Origin: Oxalobacteraceae bacterium UBA6018
Lineage (GTDB): Bacteria > Pseudomonadota > Gammaproteobacteria > Burkholderiales > Burkholderiaceae_D
DNA: 64,000 bases
Direction: 5' to 3'
Assembly: GCA_002428015.1 (NCBI GenBank)
Contig: DIZW01000068.1
Span: 185,636 to 249,635, forward strand
Part shown: piece after piece, positions 35,110 to 43,637 of the stretch
How positions within the stretch are numbered: the first letter of the stretch is position 1
Layout of the letters: each line of letters begins with the position of its first letter
Position numbers and translations under genes: made by a program
Notes under the pieces: model-generated
What the model was told of the DNA's origin: nothing
Seen by the model: the letters and a program-made list of their open reading frames with translations, nothing else
The model's database searches: none

Positions 35110-35803
35110 GGCACCCAGGCGCAGGTTATTTGGTCAGGCCATTCTAAAGTGGTAAGGCCAGTTAGGCAAGGTGCTCGGACCAAAAAAACACAGGTTTGCT
35201 TCCGGTCGGCGGTCGAACTGTGGCTTCGACGCCTTCGATTTCGGTATGCGCATACTTCGATAAGCCCGTCGGTAGAGGGGCGCATGCCTGCAGCAGACAG
35301 TTTGCGTGGACGGTTTCAGTGGACGCGGATCGCCCGAGAGTGTGCGACCGCGACCCCTGCTCGGAGCAGGAATGCAGACTGAATGTTTTGCATTGTCGCG
35401 TACGCGCCAAGGGAGGCCTGGAGCGCCGTTGCATTCGTGTCTGGATAGGTTGCGTTAGATCGAGCAGGAGCCGCTAAGGTGAAAGCGGCATTGATCACGG
35501 AGGAGGGCGAAGGTTCAGCGAGGCGCGGTTAGTGATTCGGGAGAATGGAACAACTGGCAGCGATTTGCGGGCATGGAGCAGCGAGCATCGTAGCATTGAA
35601 CAGTGAGCATCGAACAACTGGCAGTCGAGCGCACGACGCGTGAACGCGTGCACTTGGAAAAAAGTATGGCGACCATTGCCGAATCGTGCGTTCGGGCGTA
35701 CCGGCAGAGCTTCCACCCCGGCCCCGGCCTCCGCTCCCGCGCACGCGCACGCGGAGAGCTGGCGCTTTTGCGTGTGCTGATCCCGTTCGACTAGTCCCTA
35801 TTT
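35110..35803. other. Intergenic region upstream of the GntR regulator
   Basis: No supported gene was found in these 694 bases. The region near 35131-35160 holds candidate GntR operators. A 13-base direct repeat, GAACAACTGGCAG, occurs near 35547 and 35612. Short frames have no start signals or known domains. Confidence 0.45.
35131..35160. promoter_or_regulatory. Paired GntR-type operator candidates
   Basis: TGGTCAGGCCA (35131-35141) and TGGTAAGGCCA (35150-35160) are near-identical imperfect palindromes whose starts are 19 bp apart, roughly two helical turns. They lie just upstream of the GntR gene start. TGGT...CCA half-sites fit the FadR subfamily, so autoregulation is likely. Confidence 0.5.
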
Positions 35804-37198
35804 TTATTTCACCCTGTGCTCAATGAGACGACGTTGCATGCCCGCGACGGCGCGTTGCGTGCGGCCGAGGACGTTTGCGAGGAGATAGCGTGCGGTCGCG
35901 GCCGGGTGCTCAATTCCATAACCCTGGTGGCCCAGGTTTTGCGGCATGAAAAAATGGCTGAAGCGCGACAGCGCGCCATCATCGCTGGTGCGAAAGCGCC
36001 CGTTGACGTGGGTGATATTGAAGCCATATTCGTTTGAGAAGAGGAATATTGCGCTGGAAGAGGTCATCGAAATGTCGTGCGGCCCATCAGAGGGTAGCTC
36101 CTGGTATGCGTCGATATACGACACCCGGATACGCATTCCAAGGTCAGGAATGTAGATTTGCAGCGCCTTGATCAGGCCGGCCCGCTCGAGCAGGGCCGGC
36201 AGCCACAGCAGGTTGGCTTTGATGACACGGCGGTGCTTGGCGACCGCTTCGCGCAACTGGTCGCGGCTAGCCGATGGCTCCGGTGGCAACAATTCGACGG
36301 GCGCGCTCGACAAGCGCTGCCAGTGCGCCACGGCGGCGTCGCTGGCCGCCCGGAGACTGGCCGAGGTATCGGTGTCGAGATTGATGCGTGCACCTGGCTT
36401 GAGGAAACGCACTGAGCCAGTCGCGTGAGTGCGCGCGGCCCAGCGCGCGACCGCGCCGGCAGTATTCTGGCAATCGTTCAGGTAGTGGTTGTCGATGCTC
36501 GAAAACGCAACGAACGAAGCGAACGGCACGGTAATAGCTGGGGTGAAGGCGGTAATCTGCAGCTTGACGCGTTGCAGCTTTTCGGCCGCCGCGCTGCGCC
36601 GCTGTTCGGTGTCGAATGGATTGCCCTCCCAGTTGGCATAGCCGAACTGGGTCAGGAGCACATCGATCTCACCGCCGACCGGATCAATGCTGGCTTTGAC
36701 GGCGCGGCAGCTTTCGGCGCTGCCGATGGCGCAATCATTGAGGTTGAGAATGTTCCGTCCGCCGGCCTTGATTAGGCAGTAAGAATCGCCGTCCGCATGC
36801 GGATAGACGCCGATGGCCATCTCATGATCAAGCTCGACCGGCTGGCCGGGCTGGCATTCGATAACGCTGAAGCCGTTACGGCGCAAGAAAGTAACTACCC
36901 GCTTGTCCTTGGTTTGCTGGAACAGCATGGTAACCTTGCCGGCAAAATCCTGTTTCAGGCGCTTGATGAAGGAGATAGAAAAGTGATCGGGGTGCTCATG
37001 CGAAAACCAGACGAAGGTTTTACGATGCTGCCCGGCGATTTCCTTGACCAGCGCCGCATTGGACGTGGTGGTGTCGAGCAGGCTCCAGCCATTATTGAAC
37101 ACCGGACCTTCCACCCAGGGATCCACCAGGAGTAAGCTCGTCTCGGTGGTCACATAGAAACATGCGTGGTTGACGAATGTCAGCAATTTATCATTCAT
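35804..37198 (-). CDS. Metallo-beta-lactamase-fold hydrolase
   Basis: This protein of about 464 residues has an N-terminal MBL domain. A strand pair LLLVDPWVEGPVFNNGW is followed by the metal motif HEHPDH (about 67-72), then LNLNDCAIGS. The layout resembles UlaG-like and CMP-N-acetylneuraminate hydroxylase-type MBL proteins, without a Rieske domain. The C-terminal 250 residues are unassigned. The ATG at 37198 was chosen; an in-frame GTG at 37210 is possible and neither has a good ribosome-binding site. It follows a flavin reductase gene closely, so a redox role using reduced flavin is possible. Confidence 0.75.
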   Translation of the reverse strand: MNDKLLTFVNHACFYVTTETSLLLVDPWVEGPVFNNGWSLLDTTTSNAALVKEIAGQHRKTFVWFSHEHPDHFSISFIKRLKQDFAGKVTMLFQQTKDKRVVTFLRRNGFSVIECQPGQPVELDHEMAIGVYPHADGDSYCLIKAGGRNILNLNDCAIGSAESCRAVKASIDPVGGEIDVLLTQFGYANWEGNPFDTEQRRSAAAEKLQRVKLQITAFTPAITVPFASFVAFSSIDNHYLNDCQNTAGAVARWAARTHATGSVRFLKPGARINLDTDTSASLRAASDAAVAHWQRLSSAPVELLPPEPSASRDQLREAVAKHRRVIKANLLWLPALLERAGLIKALQIYIPDLGMRIRVSYIDAYQELPSDGPHDISMTSSSAIFLFSNEYGFNITHVNGRFRTSDDGALSRFSHFFMPQNLGHQGYGIEHPAATARYLLANVLGRTQRAVAGMQRRLIEHRVK

Positions 37199-37222
37199 GG
37201 AGGAATCCACGGCAGTTGGTCG

Positions 37223-37723
37223 TTAGATGGCGATGAAGCGGCCGCGGTGAAAGCCGAGTGTGCGTTGCGGATGCGAATAGCAGCGCTCGACCTCGCCGAC
37301 GAAAATGACATGGTCGCCCTCGGAATAACGGCTGCGCTGGCGGCATTCAAACCAGGCGACCGTGCCGGCAAGTACAGGAACGCCTTGCGCGGTCAGGCGA
37401 AACGGCAAGGTATCGAAACGCTGCTCACTGGGTAGGGAAAAGCGTTGCGCCAGTTCGATCTGGTCGCCCGCCAGGACGTTGACGACGTAGCCGCTGGCGG
37501 CGGAAAATGCCTCCAGCGTGCTGGCATCGTGCGCCAGGCTCCACAGCACCAGCGGTGGCGCGAGCGATACTGAATTGAATGAATTGATGGTTACGCCGTA
37601 ATACGCACCGCTAGGCATACGGGCCGTGATGACGGTGACGCCAGTGGCGAACTGCGATATGGCTTTGCGGAAGTAAGCCGTGTCGAGCTCGGGTGGCGAG
37701 TCGCACAAGGTAGGAACTTGCAT
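37223..37723 (-). CDS. Flavin reductase-like FMN-binding protein
   Basis: This 166-residue protein matches the flavin reductase family that supplies reduced FMN or FAD to a partner oxygenase. Key segments are FRKAISQFATGVTVITARMPSG, GVTINSFNSVSLAPPLVLWSLA, SGYVVNVLAGDQIELAQRF, and DHVIFVGEVERC near the end. The start at 37723 is preferred since the frame upstream encodes unrelated residues. It is divergent from the TonB/TolA-like gene and lies directly upstream of the MBL-fold gene, suggesting that the two work together. Confidence 0.85.
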   Translation of the reverse strand: MQVPTLCDSPPELDTAYFRKAISQFATGVTVITARMPSGAYYGVTINSFNSVSLAPPLVLWSLAHDASTLEAFSAASGYVVNVLAGDQIELAQRFSLPSEQRFDTLPFRLTAQGVPVLAGTVAWFECRQRSRYSEGDHVIFVGEVERCYSHPQRTLGFHRGRFIAI

Positions 37724-37843
37724 GGTGGGCCTGGGCAGGTCGATGGACGTAAGAACGATACTAAAGAGGGCAGGTCGCTGGACTTTGATCGCCCACAAGG
37801 TGGACGCCCAACTGCCTGGTGCCAACTGTTATCCTGAGCATGC

Positions 37844-37858
37844 TAATTTCCATTAGAA
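37844..37858. promoter_or_regulatory. EPS motif copy 1 (TAATTTC-N5-GAA)
   Basis: TAATTTCCATTAGAA occurs 74 bp upstream of the TonB/TolA-like gene. The identical 15 bases recur on the minus strand at 63807-63821 upstream of wbpM. The long exact match between the heads of both arms of the exopolysaccharide locus suggests a common regulator. Confidence 0.5.
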
Positions 37859-37931
37859 TTCCTTCAACCGAACAATTTCGACCAAAGGCAACAATGGCAA
37901 GAGCGGCAGTGGAGCTGCGCATGAACTCTGC

Positions 37932-39812
37932 ATGCGCCCAGTAGCGCGGCAGCGCCTGGCACCTGGCGTCGATCCGGTTCATCGCCGCCTCGGCGTGGGG
38001 CTGCTGGTATCACTATTGCTGCATGCAGTGGTACTGTCGCTACGCTTTGGCGTGCCTGGTTTTGGCCGGGATGGGGCCGGCGCCGCGCTGCAAGTGCGAC
38101 TGACCATGCCGTCGCCACCACCACCGTCGCCCACGCCCGAACCGTTACCCAATCCTTCCCCTGATCCGTTACCGCCGCCCATGCGCCGTGAGCAGGTACC
38201 GAACCCGCCTGCGGCGAACGGCATGCGCCTGGTACAGCCGCGTGCGCCAGCGGAGCCGACGGCGGTGAAACGGCGCGCGCCGCCGCCCAAGGCGAGAGCG
38301 CGGAAGACGCGACGTATCAGCAGCCCATTGCCGCCGCGAGAGTTGGCCGAGTTGTCGACCAGGGTCATCGCGCAAGACGTCCTTAACAACGATTTCAGCG
38401 TGGCACCTCCGCGTCCGGAGGATGCCACGCAAACGACCATCGACCCGCAAGAGGCACAGCAAGGCAGCGACGACGGCAAGGATGCCTCCAATGCTGATGC
38501 GCAAGCCGAGGCCGAGCGCAGCCTGCAGATGGAACGTGAGCGCCGCGCTGAAGCGCTAGCCGCGCGGGAGCAGGCCGAGCAGGCGAGGCGCGAGGCCGAT
38601 GATCGCGCGCGCGTTGCTGAGCTAGAGCGCGAACGTGCGACCGCGGCGGCGGCGCTGGCGCGCAGCCAGGCCGAGGATAGCGAGCGGCAGGCGCGGACCG
38701 CGCGCGAGTTCGAGCAGCGTCAGCGCGATCAGCAGCGCGCCGATGCAATGGCGGCCCAACAGGAGGCGGAACGCTTAGCGGAGCAGGAGAGGGTGGCGCG
38801 CCAGGGCGCCGTCGAGCAGACCATGCGCGAACAGGCGCTGCAGGATCGGCTCTCGCTTGAGCGGGCGCGCCAGGACAAGGTGGCACACGAACTGGCCGAG
38901 CAAGAACGAATTGCGCATGAGCGGGTGGCGCAGGAACGGATTGCGCAAGAACGGATTGCGCAGGAAAGGATAGCGCAGGAAAGGATAGCGCAGGAAACTT
39001 TCGCCCGCGAGAAAGCGGAGCAGGAGCGGGCGCAACGAGAGAAAACCGAGCACGAGCGGCTGGCCCAGGAAAAAGCCGCGCAGGAACGGGCGCAACGGGA
39101 GGAAGCTGTGCAGCAGCGCCTGGCCCGGGAAAAAATCACGGAGGAGCAAACGGCGCGCGAGCAAGCGGTGCGGGAGCAAATTACGCGGGATAAGCTGGCG
39201 CAGCAGCGGACGGCCCAGGAACAGCTGGCGCGGGAACGGATTGCCCAACAACAGGCCGGGCAGGCGCGGGACGACCGGTCGGGGCACGCGCTCGCTCCAG
39301 CACCGGGCGCTGCGGGGCTCGCGGTGGGATCCGGCGGCGGCGCGGCCACGCCGACCAGCCTGTTGGGCAGCACGGCCAGCAATCGGGTGCGCGACCTGGT
39401 CAAAGGTCTCGATCTGCTTCACGGTACTGCGCCCGATGCGCACGAGCACGACGAGCGGCGCATCGTGGTCGGCGTCAACGAGCGCGATGTGCCGCTGCGC
39501 ATGTATGTCGACAGCTGGCGCCAGAAGATCGAACGCAACGGCAGCGTGAACTATCCGCGTTCGTGGACGGACCTGGTCCGCATCGATCCGCTGGTGAGCG
39601 TCACCCTGCGCAGCGATGGCAGCGTCGAGGACGTCACGGTGGTGCGTTCAAGCGGGCGCGCCGACATGGACGAGGCGGTGCGGCGCATCGTTCGCATGAA
39701 TGCCCGCTACTCGGCGTTCCCGCCGAACATCGCTTCACGCTACGAGGTGATCACCGTCAGGCGCGTGTGGAAGTTCGACGAGGCGCTGAAATTGCTCGAA
39801 GAATTGCATTGA
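37932..39812 (+). CDS. TonB/TolA-like protein with long coiled coil, heading the EPS operon
   Basis: This 626-residue protein has a TonB-type N-terminal membrane anchor (LGVGLLVSLLLHAVVLSLRF), then a Pro-rich segment. About 250 residues of Glu/Arg/Ala/Gln-rich coiled coil follow, including pentapeptide repeats of the form ERIAQ. A C-terminal TonB-like domain has SVEDVTVVRSSGRADMDEAVRRIV and VRRVWKF. The overall layout is closer to TolA than to ordinary TonB. It is followed by wza and wzc genes, so it may span the periplasm and energise or organise polysaccharide export. Codon-level tandem repeats occur at 38904-38993. The start codon lacks a clear ribosome-binding site. Confidence 0.8.
   Translation: MRPVARQRLAPGVDPVHRRLGVGLLVSLLLHAVVLSLRFGVPGFGRDGAGAALQVRLTMPSPPPPSPTPEPLPNPSPDPLPPPMRREQVPNPPAANGMRLVQPRAPAEPTAVKRRAPPPKARARKTRRISSPLPPRELAELSTRVIAQDVLNNDFSVAPPRPEDATQTTIDPQEAQQGSDDGKDASNADAQAEAERSLQMERERRAEALAAREQAEQARREADDRARVAELERERATAAAALARSQAEDSERQARTAREFEQRQRDQQRADAMAAQQEAERLAEQERVARQGAVEQTMREQALQDRLSLERARQDKVAHELAEQERIAHERVAQERIAQERIAQERIAQERIAQETFAREKAEQERAQREKTEHERLAQEKAAQERAQREEAVQQRLAREKITEEQTAREQAVREQITRDKLAQQRTAQEQLARERIAQQQAGQARDDRSGHALAPAPGAAGLAVGSGGGAATPTSLLGSTASNRVRDLVKGLDLLHGTAPDAHEHDERRIVVGVNERDVPLRMYVDSWRQKIERNGSVNYPRSWTDLVRIDPLVSVTLRSDGSVEDVTVVRSSGRADMDEAVRRIVRMNARYSAFPPNIASRYEVITVRRVWKFDEALKLLEELH
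38904..38993 (+). repeat. Six 15-bp tandem repeats in the coiled-coil gene
   Basis: Units such as GAACGGATTGCGCAA and GAAAGGATAGCGCAG repeat in frame six times, each encoding a five-residue unit of the ERIAQ type. The last two units are identical. Slippage here could vary the length of the coiled coil in steps of five residues without a frameshift. Confidence 0.8.
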
Positions 39813-39938
39813 GCGCTGCCGTTCATGCGACACGGTGCCGCGCCAATTAGGTCGGGGCTGCCGTTTGATCTTTAGCAAAGCCGACCGCGGTGCACTCACT
39901 TACTCTGGTTCCCAATCGTGCTTAGATTGGCAACCATC

Positions 39939-41069
39939 ATGAAACTTTCCACAACGATTTTATGGGGGCGGCAGCTAGCCGCTATTGTGATTTTTTGCTT
40001 GTGTGGCCTGGCCGGTTGCGCCAGTCACGCTCCGGCCAGTGGTGTGCACGGTGCCACTGCCGGCGGCGATAGTGACGCCGTCCCGCCCACCCAGCTCATC
40101 ACCGAGAAATTGATCGAGGCCGACCGGCGCGAGCGCGACCATGTCGTCAACGTCGCCATCACCCGCCTGATCGTGCGTAATCCTCCCCCTTACACCATCG
40201 GCTATGGCGACATCCTGTCGATCGTCGTGTGGGACCACCCGGAGCTGGCTGGCCAAGGTGTGGCCGCGTCGGCGGCAGTCAACGACATCGGCGTGCCGGG
40301 CGCCGCACCGGCCGGCTTCGTGGTCGATCACGAAGGCCGGGTGCAGTTTCCGTTCGCCGGCGTGCTGCAACTGGCCGGGCTGACCGAGGAGCAGGCCCGC
40401 AACCTGCTGACGCGGCGCCTTGCGCGCTACATCGCCTCACCTAACGTGACCCTGCGCGTCCAGGCCTATCGCAGCAAGCGCGTGTATATCGATGGCGAGG
40501 TCAAGTCGCCGGGCTTGCAGGCGATCAATGATATCCCGATGACCCTGATGGAAGCGCTCAACCGCGCCGGAGGTCTGCTCCCGAGCGCTGACCAAAGCCG
40601 CATCGCGCTCGAACGCGGCGATGCCCGCTATCACATCGACCTGCGCTCGCTGGTGCAGAAGGGGATCAATCCCGGCAATGTCATGTTGGCAAACGGCGAC
40701 GTCGTACGTGTGTATTCACGCGACGAAAGCAAGGTGTTCGTGTCGGGCGAAGTGGTCGCGCCCAAGGCGCTGACGATGCACAACGGCAGCCTGACGCTGA
40801 ACGAGGCATTAGGGGAGTCGGGTGGCATCAGTCCCACGACCGGTGACGCGCGCCAGGTGTACGTTGTACGCAAGACAGCCGAGGGTGTCCAGGTGTTTCA
40901 GCTCGACGCCCGCCAGACCGGCGCGCTAGCGATGGCCGAAGCGTTCGAATTGCGGCCCAAGGACCTGGTGTACGTGGCGGCCTCTCCGCTGGCCAAGTGG
41001 CACCGCAACCTGAGCATGCTGTTTCCTGGTGCCTTATCCCAGGCGATCGGCGTGACCACCAGGCCCTGA
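39939..41069 (+). CDS. wza: Wza-type polysaccharide export lipoprotein
   Basis: This 376-residue outer-membrane lipoprotein forms the export channel for the polysaccharide. The signal peptide ends in a lipobox (GLAGC). A Poly_export domain follows (PPPYTIGYGDILSIVVWDHPEL), then SLBB-type domains (KRVYIDGEVKSPGLQAINDIPMT; VFVSGEVVAPKALTMHNGS). The ATG at 39939 gives a normal lipoprotein signal, whereas the upstream ATG at 39918 adds seven residues. It lies 126 bp after the TonB/TolA-like gene and 41 bp before the Wzc-type kinase gene. Confidence 0.92.
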   Translation: MKLSTTILWGRQLAAIVIFCLCGLAGCASHAPASGVHGATAGGDSDAVPPTQLITEKLIEADRRERDHVVNVAITRLIVRNPPPYTIGYGDILSIVVWDHPELAGQGVAASAAVNDIGVPGAAPAGFVVDHEGRVQFPFAGVLQLAGLTEEQARNLLTRRLARYIASPNVTLRVQAYRSKRVYIDGEVKSPGLQAINDIPMTLMEALNRAGGLLPSADQSRIALERGDARYHIDLRSLVQKGINPGNVMLANGDVVRVYSRDESKVFVSGEVVAPKALTMHNGSLTLNEALGESGGISPTTGDARQVYVVRKTAEGVQVFQLDARQTGALAMAEAFELRPKDLVYVAASPLAKWHRNLSMLFPGALSQAIGVTTRP

Positions 41070-41110
41070 TCAGGGCGCAAGGAGAAGACTGTGATCCAAA
41101 GGAGCAGACC

Positions 41111-43399
41111 ATGAGTCGGCGAGGCGATCCAATGCCCGTGGCGAACTTGCGCCGCGGCACCCCCGAACTAAGCATCCCGATGGCGGCCCGTCCGCCCGAG
41201 ACGGAGCAGGATGCCCACGAAATCGACCTGAAAGGCTATTTCAACATCCTGTACGACAGCCGCTGGCTGATCGGCACAATCACCCTGCTGGTGACGCTGG
41301 TGGCGCTGTTGTACGCGCTCGTTGCCAGCCCCGTGTACGAAGCGAACCTGATGATCCATGTGGAAGAGGAAAGCCCGAACGCCTCCAAGAATATCCTGAG
41401 CGAAGTGTCATCCCTGTTCGAGACGAAAAAGGCGGCCATTGCGGAAATGGAGCTGCTGCGTTCGCGCATGGTGATCGCCAATGCGGTGGACAATCTGCAG
41501 CTGTATATCAACGTGCGCCCGAAATATTTTCCCGTTGTTGGCTTCTGGTTTGCCAACCGCAACGCCAGCGATCTGTCCGAACCCGGCATTTTTGGCCATG
41601 GCGGCTATGTATGGGGACCGGAGAAGGCCGAGGTATCGCTGTTCGAAGTCCCAAAGGAGGCGCAGAACAAGAAGTTCTCCATCATCGCACGCGGGAACGG
41701 CAGCTATTACCTGAGCGGCGAGGCGCTCGACGCCGTCTACGAAGGCAAGGTCGGTGTTACGCACCGAATTCCCACCAGCGGCGGCGATATCGAACTGCGG
41801 ATAGAACGGCTCGATGCCAAGCCCGGCGCCGAGTTCATTCTCAAGCGACAATCGCGCCTGGCGGCGATCGAGCGAATCCAGAACGCCATGCTTATCACCG
41901 AGCAGGGCAAACAATCCGGGATTATTGAAGTCAAGCTTCAGGGCGACGATGCGCAACAAATCGACAGCGTATTGAGCGAGATCGGCCGTGAATACATGCG
42001 CCAGAACCTCGCGCGCAAGACCGAGGAGGCGGAGAAATCGCTGGCCTTCTTGAACCAGCAGTTGCCCGCCCTGAAGCGGCAGTTGGAACAGTCGGAGGAG
42101 AAATACAATCGATTCCGCAACACCAACGGCACCGTCGACATGGACGAGGAAGCGCGTATGAGCCTTCAACAGGAAGCTGCTGCGCGCGCTCGCCGAATCG
42201 AACTCAATCAAAAGCGCACTGAGCTGTTGACACGTTTTACCGACGATCACCCGATCTTGCGCGGTATCAACCAACAGCGCCGCGAAGTCGACCAGGAAAT
42301 CGCCGATGCGACCCGGCGCATCAAGGCATTGCCAGCCCTCGAGCAAGACGAGTCACGCCTGCTGCGCGACATTAAGGTCAATACCGACCTGTACACGGCG
42401 TTGTCGAACACGGCGCAGCAGTTGCGTCTGATCTCCGTGGGGCGGGTCAGCAATGTGCGCCTGATCGATGCGCCGATGGCACCGGAAAAACCGCTGAAGC
42501 CGAATCGCCCGTTGATCGTCGCGTTGGCGGTGGTGACCGGACTGTTTCTTGGCGTGTTGATCGCGTTCGCGCGCAAAGCAATGTCCGGTGGAATTGACGA
42601 TCCCGAACGCATCGAGAAGATGCTGGGAGCCCGCGTCGTGTATGCCAGTATCCCGCATAGTAGCAACCAGGATCGACTGGCCCGCAAAAGCAAGAGCGGA
42701 GGGGCACGCCTGCCCCTTTTGGCGCAAGAGATGCCCGAGGACTCGGCGATCGAGAGCATGCGCAGCTTTCGCGCCGCCCTCATGTACGCGATGCCGCACA
42801 TGCGCAACAACATCGTGATGTTTGCCGGTCCGGCGCGGGAGCTCGGCAAGTCTTTCCTGACCGCGAACTTCGCCGCCGTCATGGCCGCGAGCGGCAAGCG
42901 CGTGTTGCTGATCGATGCCGATTTGCGCAATGGCCATCTGCACCGTTATTTCGGCGTAACCCGCGAGCAGGGCCTGACCAAGGTAATTTCCGGAAACGCC
43001 ACCTTGGAACAGATCATTCATCGCGACGTGCTTAACAATCTTGACTTTATCGCCACCGGCACCTTACCGTCGAATCGGGCAGAATTCTTGCATCATCTGA
43101 GCTTCGCCAACCTGCTCGACAAACTCAGGGCGGACTACGATCTGGTGCTGATTGATCCCCCGCCGATCCTGCCGGTCGCCGACGCGCTGATCATCGGAGC
43201 GCACGTGGGGGCCGTGTTCATACTAGCCCGCGCAGGGGTGACGACGCCCGGCGACATCAACGAATCGATCAAGCGCCTCAACCACGCCGGGATATCGCCG
43301 CATGGCGTGTTGTTCAATGATATGGCGATCCGCGTTGGCGGCTACGGTTACCGCTTCAAGTATGAGCACACACCGCAGCTGGAAAACGCGGCTGCCTAG
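41111..43399 (+). CDS. wzc: Wzc-type chain-length regulator and tyrosine autokinase
   Basis: This 762-residue inner-membrane protein controls polymer length and export by a phosphorylation cycle. It has a Wzz domain with flanking membrane segments (WLIGTITLLVTLVALLYALV near 45; PLIVALAVVTGLFLGVLIAF near 470) and a long coiled coil. The cytoplasmic BY-kinase domain has Walker A GPARELGKS (about 573-581), Walker A' VLLIDADLR and Walker B LVLIDPPPI. The C-terminus has a short tyrosine cluster (GGYGYRFKYEH), fewer than in E. coli Wzc. The ATG at 41111 has GGAG upstream. Confidence 0.92.
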   Translation: MSRRGDPMPVANLRRGTPELSIPMAARPPETEQDAHEIDLKGYFNILYDSRWLIGTITLLVTLVALLYALVASPVYEANLMIHVEEESPNASKNILSEVSSLFETKKAAIAEMELLRSRMVIANAVDNLQLYINVRPKYFPVVGFWFANRNASDLSEPGIFGHGGYVWGPEKAEVSLFEVPKEAQNKKFSIIARGNGSYYLSGEALDAVYEGKVGVTHRIPTSGGDIELRIERLDAKPGAEFILKRQSRLAAIERIQNAMLITEQGKQSGIIEVKLQGDDAQQIDSVLSEIGREYMRQNLARKTEEAEKSLAFLNQQLPALKRQLEQSEEKYNRFRNTNGTVDMDEEARMSLQQEAAARARRIELNQKRTELLTRFTDDHPILRGINQQRREVDQEIADATRRIKALPALEQDESRLLRDIKVNTDLYTALSNTAQQLRLISVGRVSNVRLIDAPMAPEKPLKPNRPLIVALAVVTGLFLGVLIAFARKAMSGGIDDPERIEKMLGARVVYASIPHSSNQDRLARKSKSGGARLPLLAQEMPEDSAIESMRSFRAALMYAMPHMRNNIVMFAGPARELGKSFLTANFAAVMAASGKRVLLIDADLRNGHLHRYFGVTREQGLTKVISGNATLEQIIHRDVLNNLDFIATGTLPSNRAEFLHHLSFANLLDKLRADYDLVLIDPPPILPVADALIIGAHVGAVFILARAGVTTPGDINESIKRLNHAGISPHGVLFNDMAIRVGGYGYRFKYEHTPQLENAAA

Positions 43400-43553
43400 A
43401 CAGCTTCGCGGGCGCGCGTGGCCGGTGCGATCGACAACGCGAGACATGTGGCGCCATGTTGGCCCTTCGCGGTGCTAGATTTGAACGCAATGACAGGATA
43501 CTCACTACGCTTGCCAGCATGAAATTGCTCGTATGCTTCTGATTATGCAGCGA

Positions 43554-43573
43554 AATTTTTCTGGGAGAAAATT
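43554..43573. promoter_or_regulatory. EPS motif copy 3 (TTTC-N5-GAAA)
   Basis: AATTTTTC (43554-43561) and GAAAATT (43567-43573) flank a 5-base spacer, the same TTTC-N5-GAAA layout as the motifs upstream of the other EPS transcription units. It lies 65 bp upstream of the duplicated beta-helix lipoprotein start. The flanks differ from the other copies, so the assignment is tentative. Confidence 0.35.
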
Positions 43574-43585
43574 GAACTCAATCAG

Positions 43586-43599
43586 TTGATCCACGTCAA
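43586..43599. promoter_or_regulatory. FNR-like box upstream of the beta-helix lipoprotein
   Basis: TTGATCCACGTCAA matches the FNR consensus TTGAT-N4-ATCAA at nine of ten bases. It lies 38 bp upstream of the start codon, closer than a normal class II activator site would allow, so if functional it may repress. Confidence 0.3.
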
Positions 43600-43637
43600 A
43601 CCTTACTCAATCCACCTGTTTTGAGTGAGGAAATTTG

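Noticed and set aside
37921..37944. Seven-codon leader peptide overlapping the TonB/TolA-like start
   Set aside because: It has a GGAG upstream and ends in TAG, but nothing else supports translation; chance is more likely.
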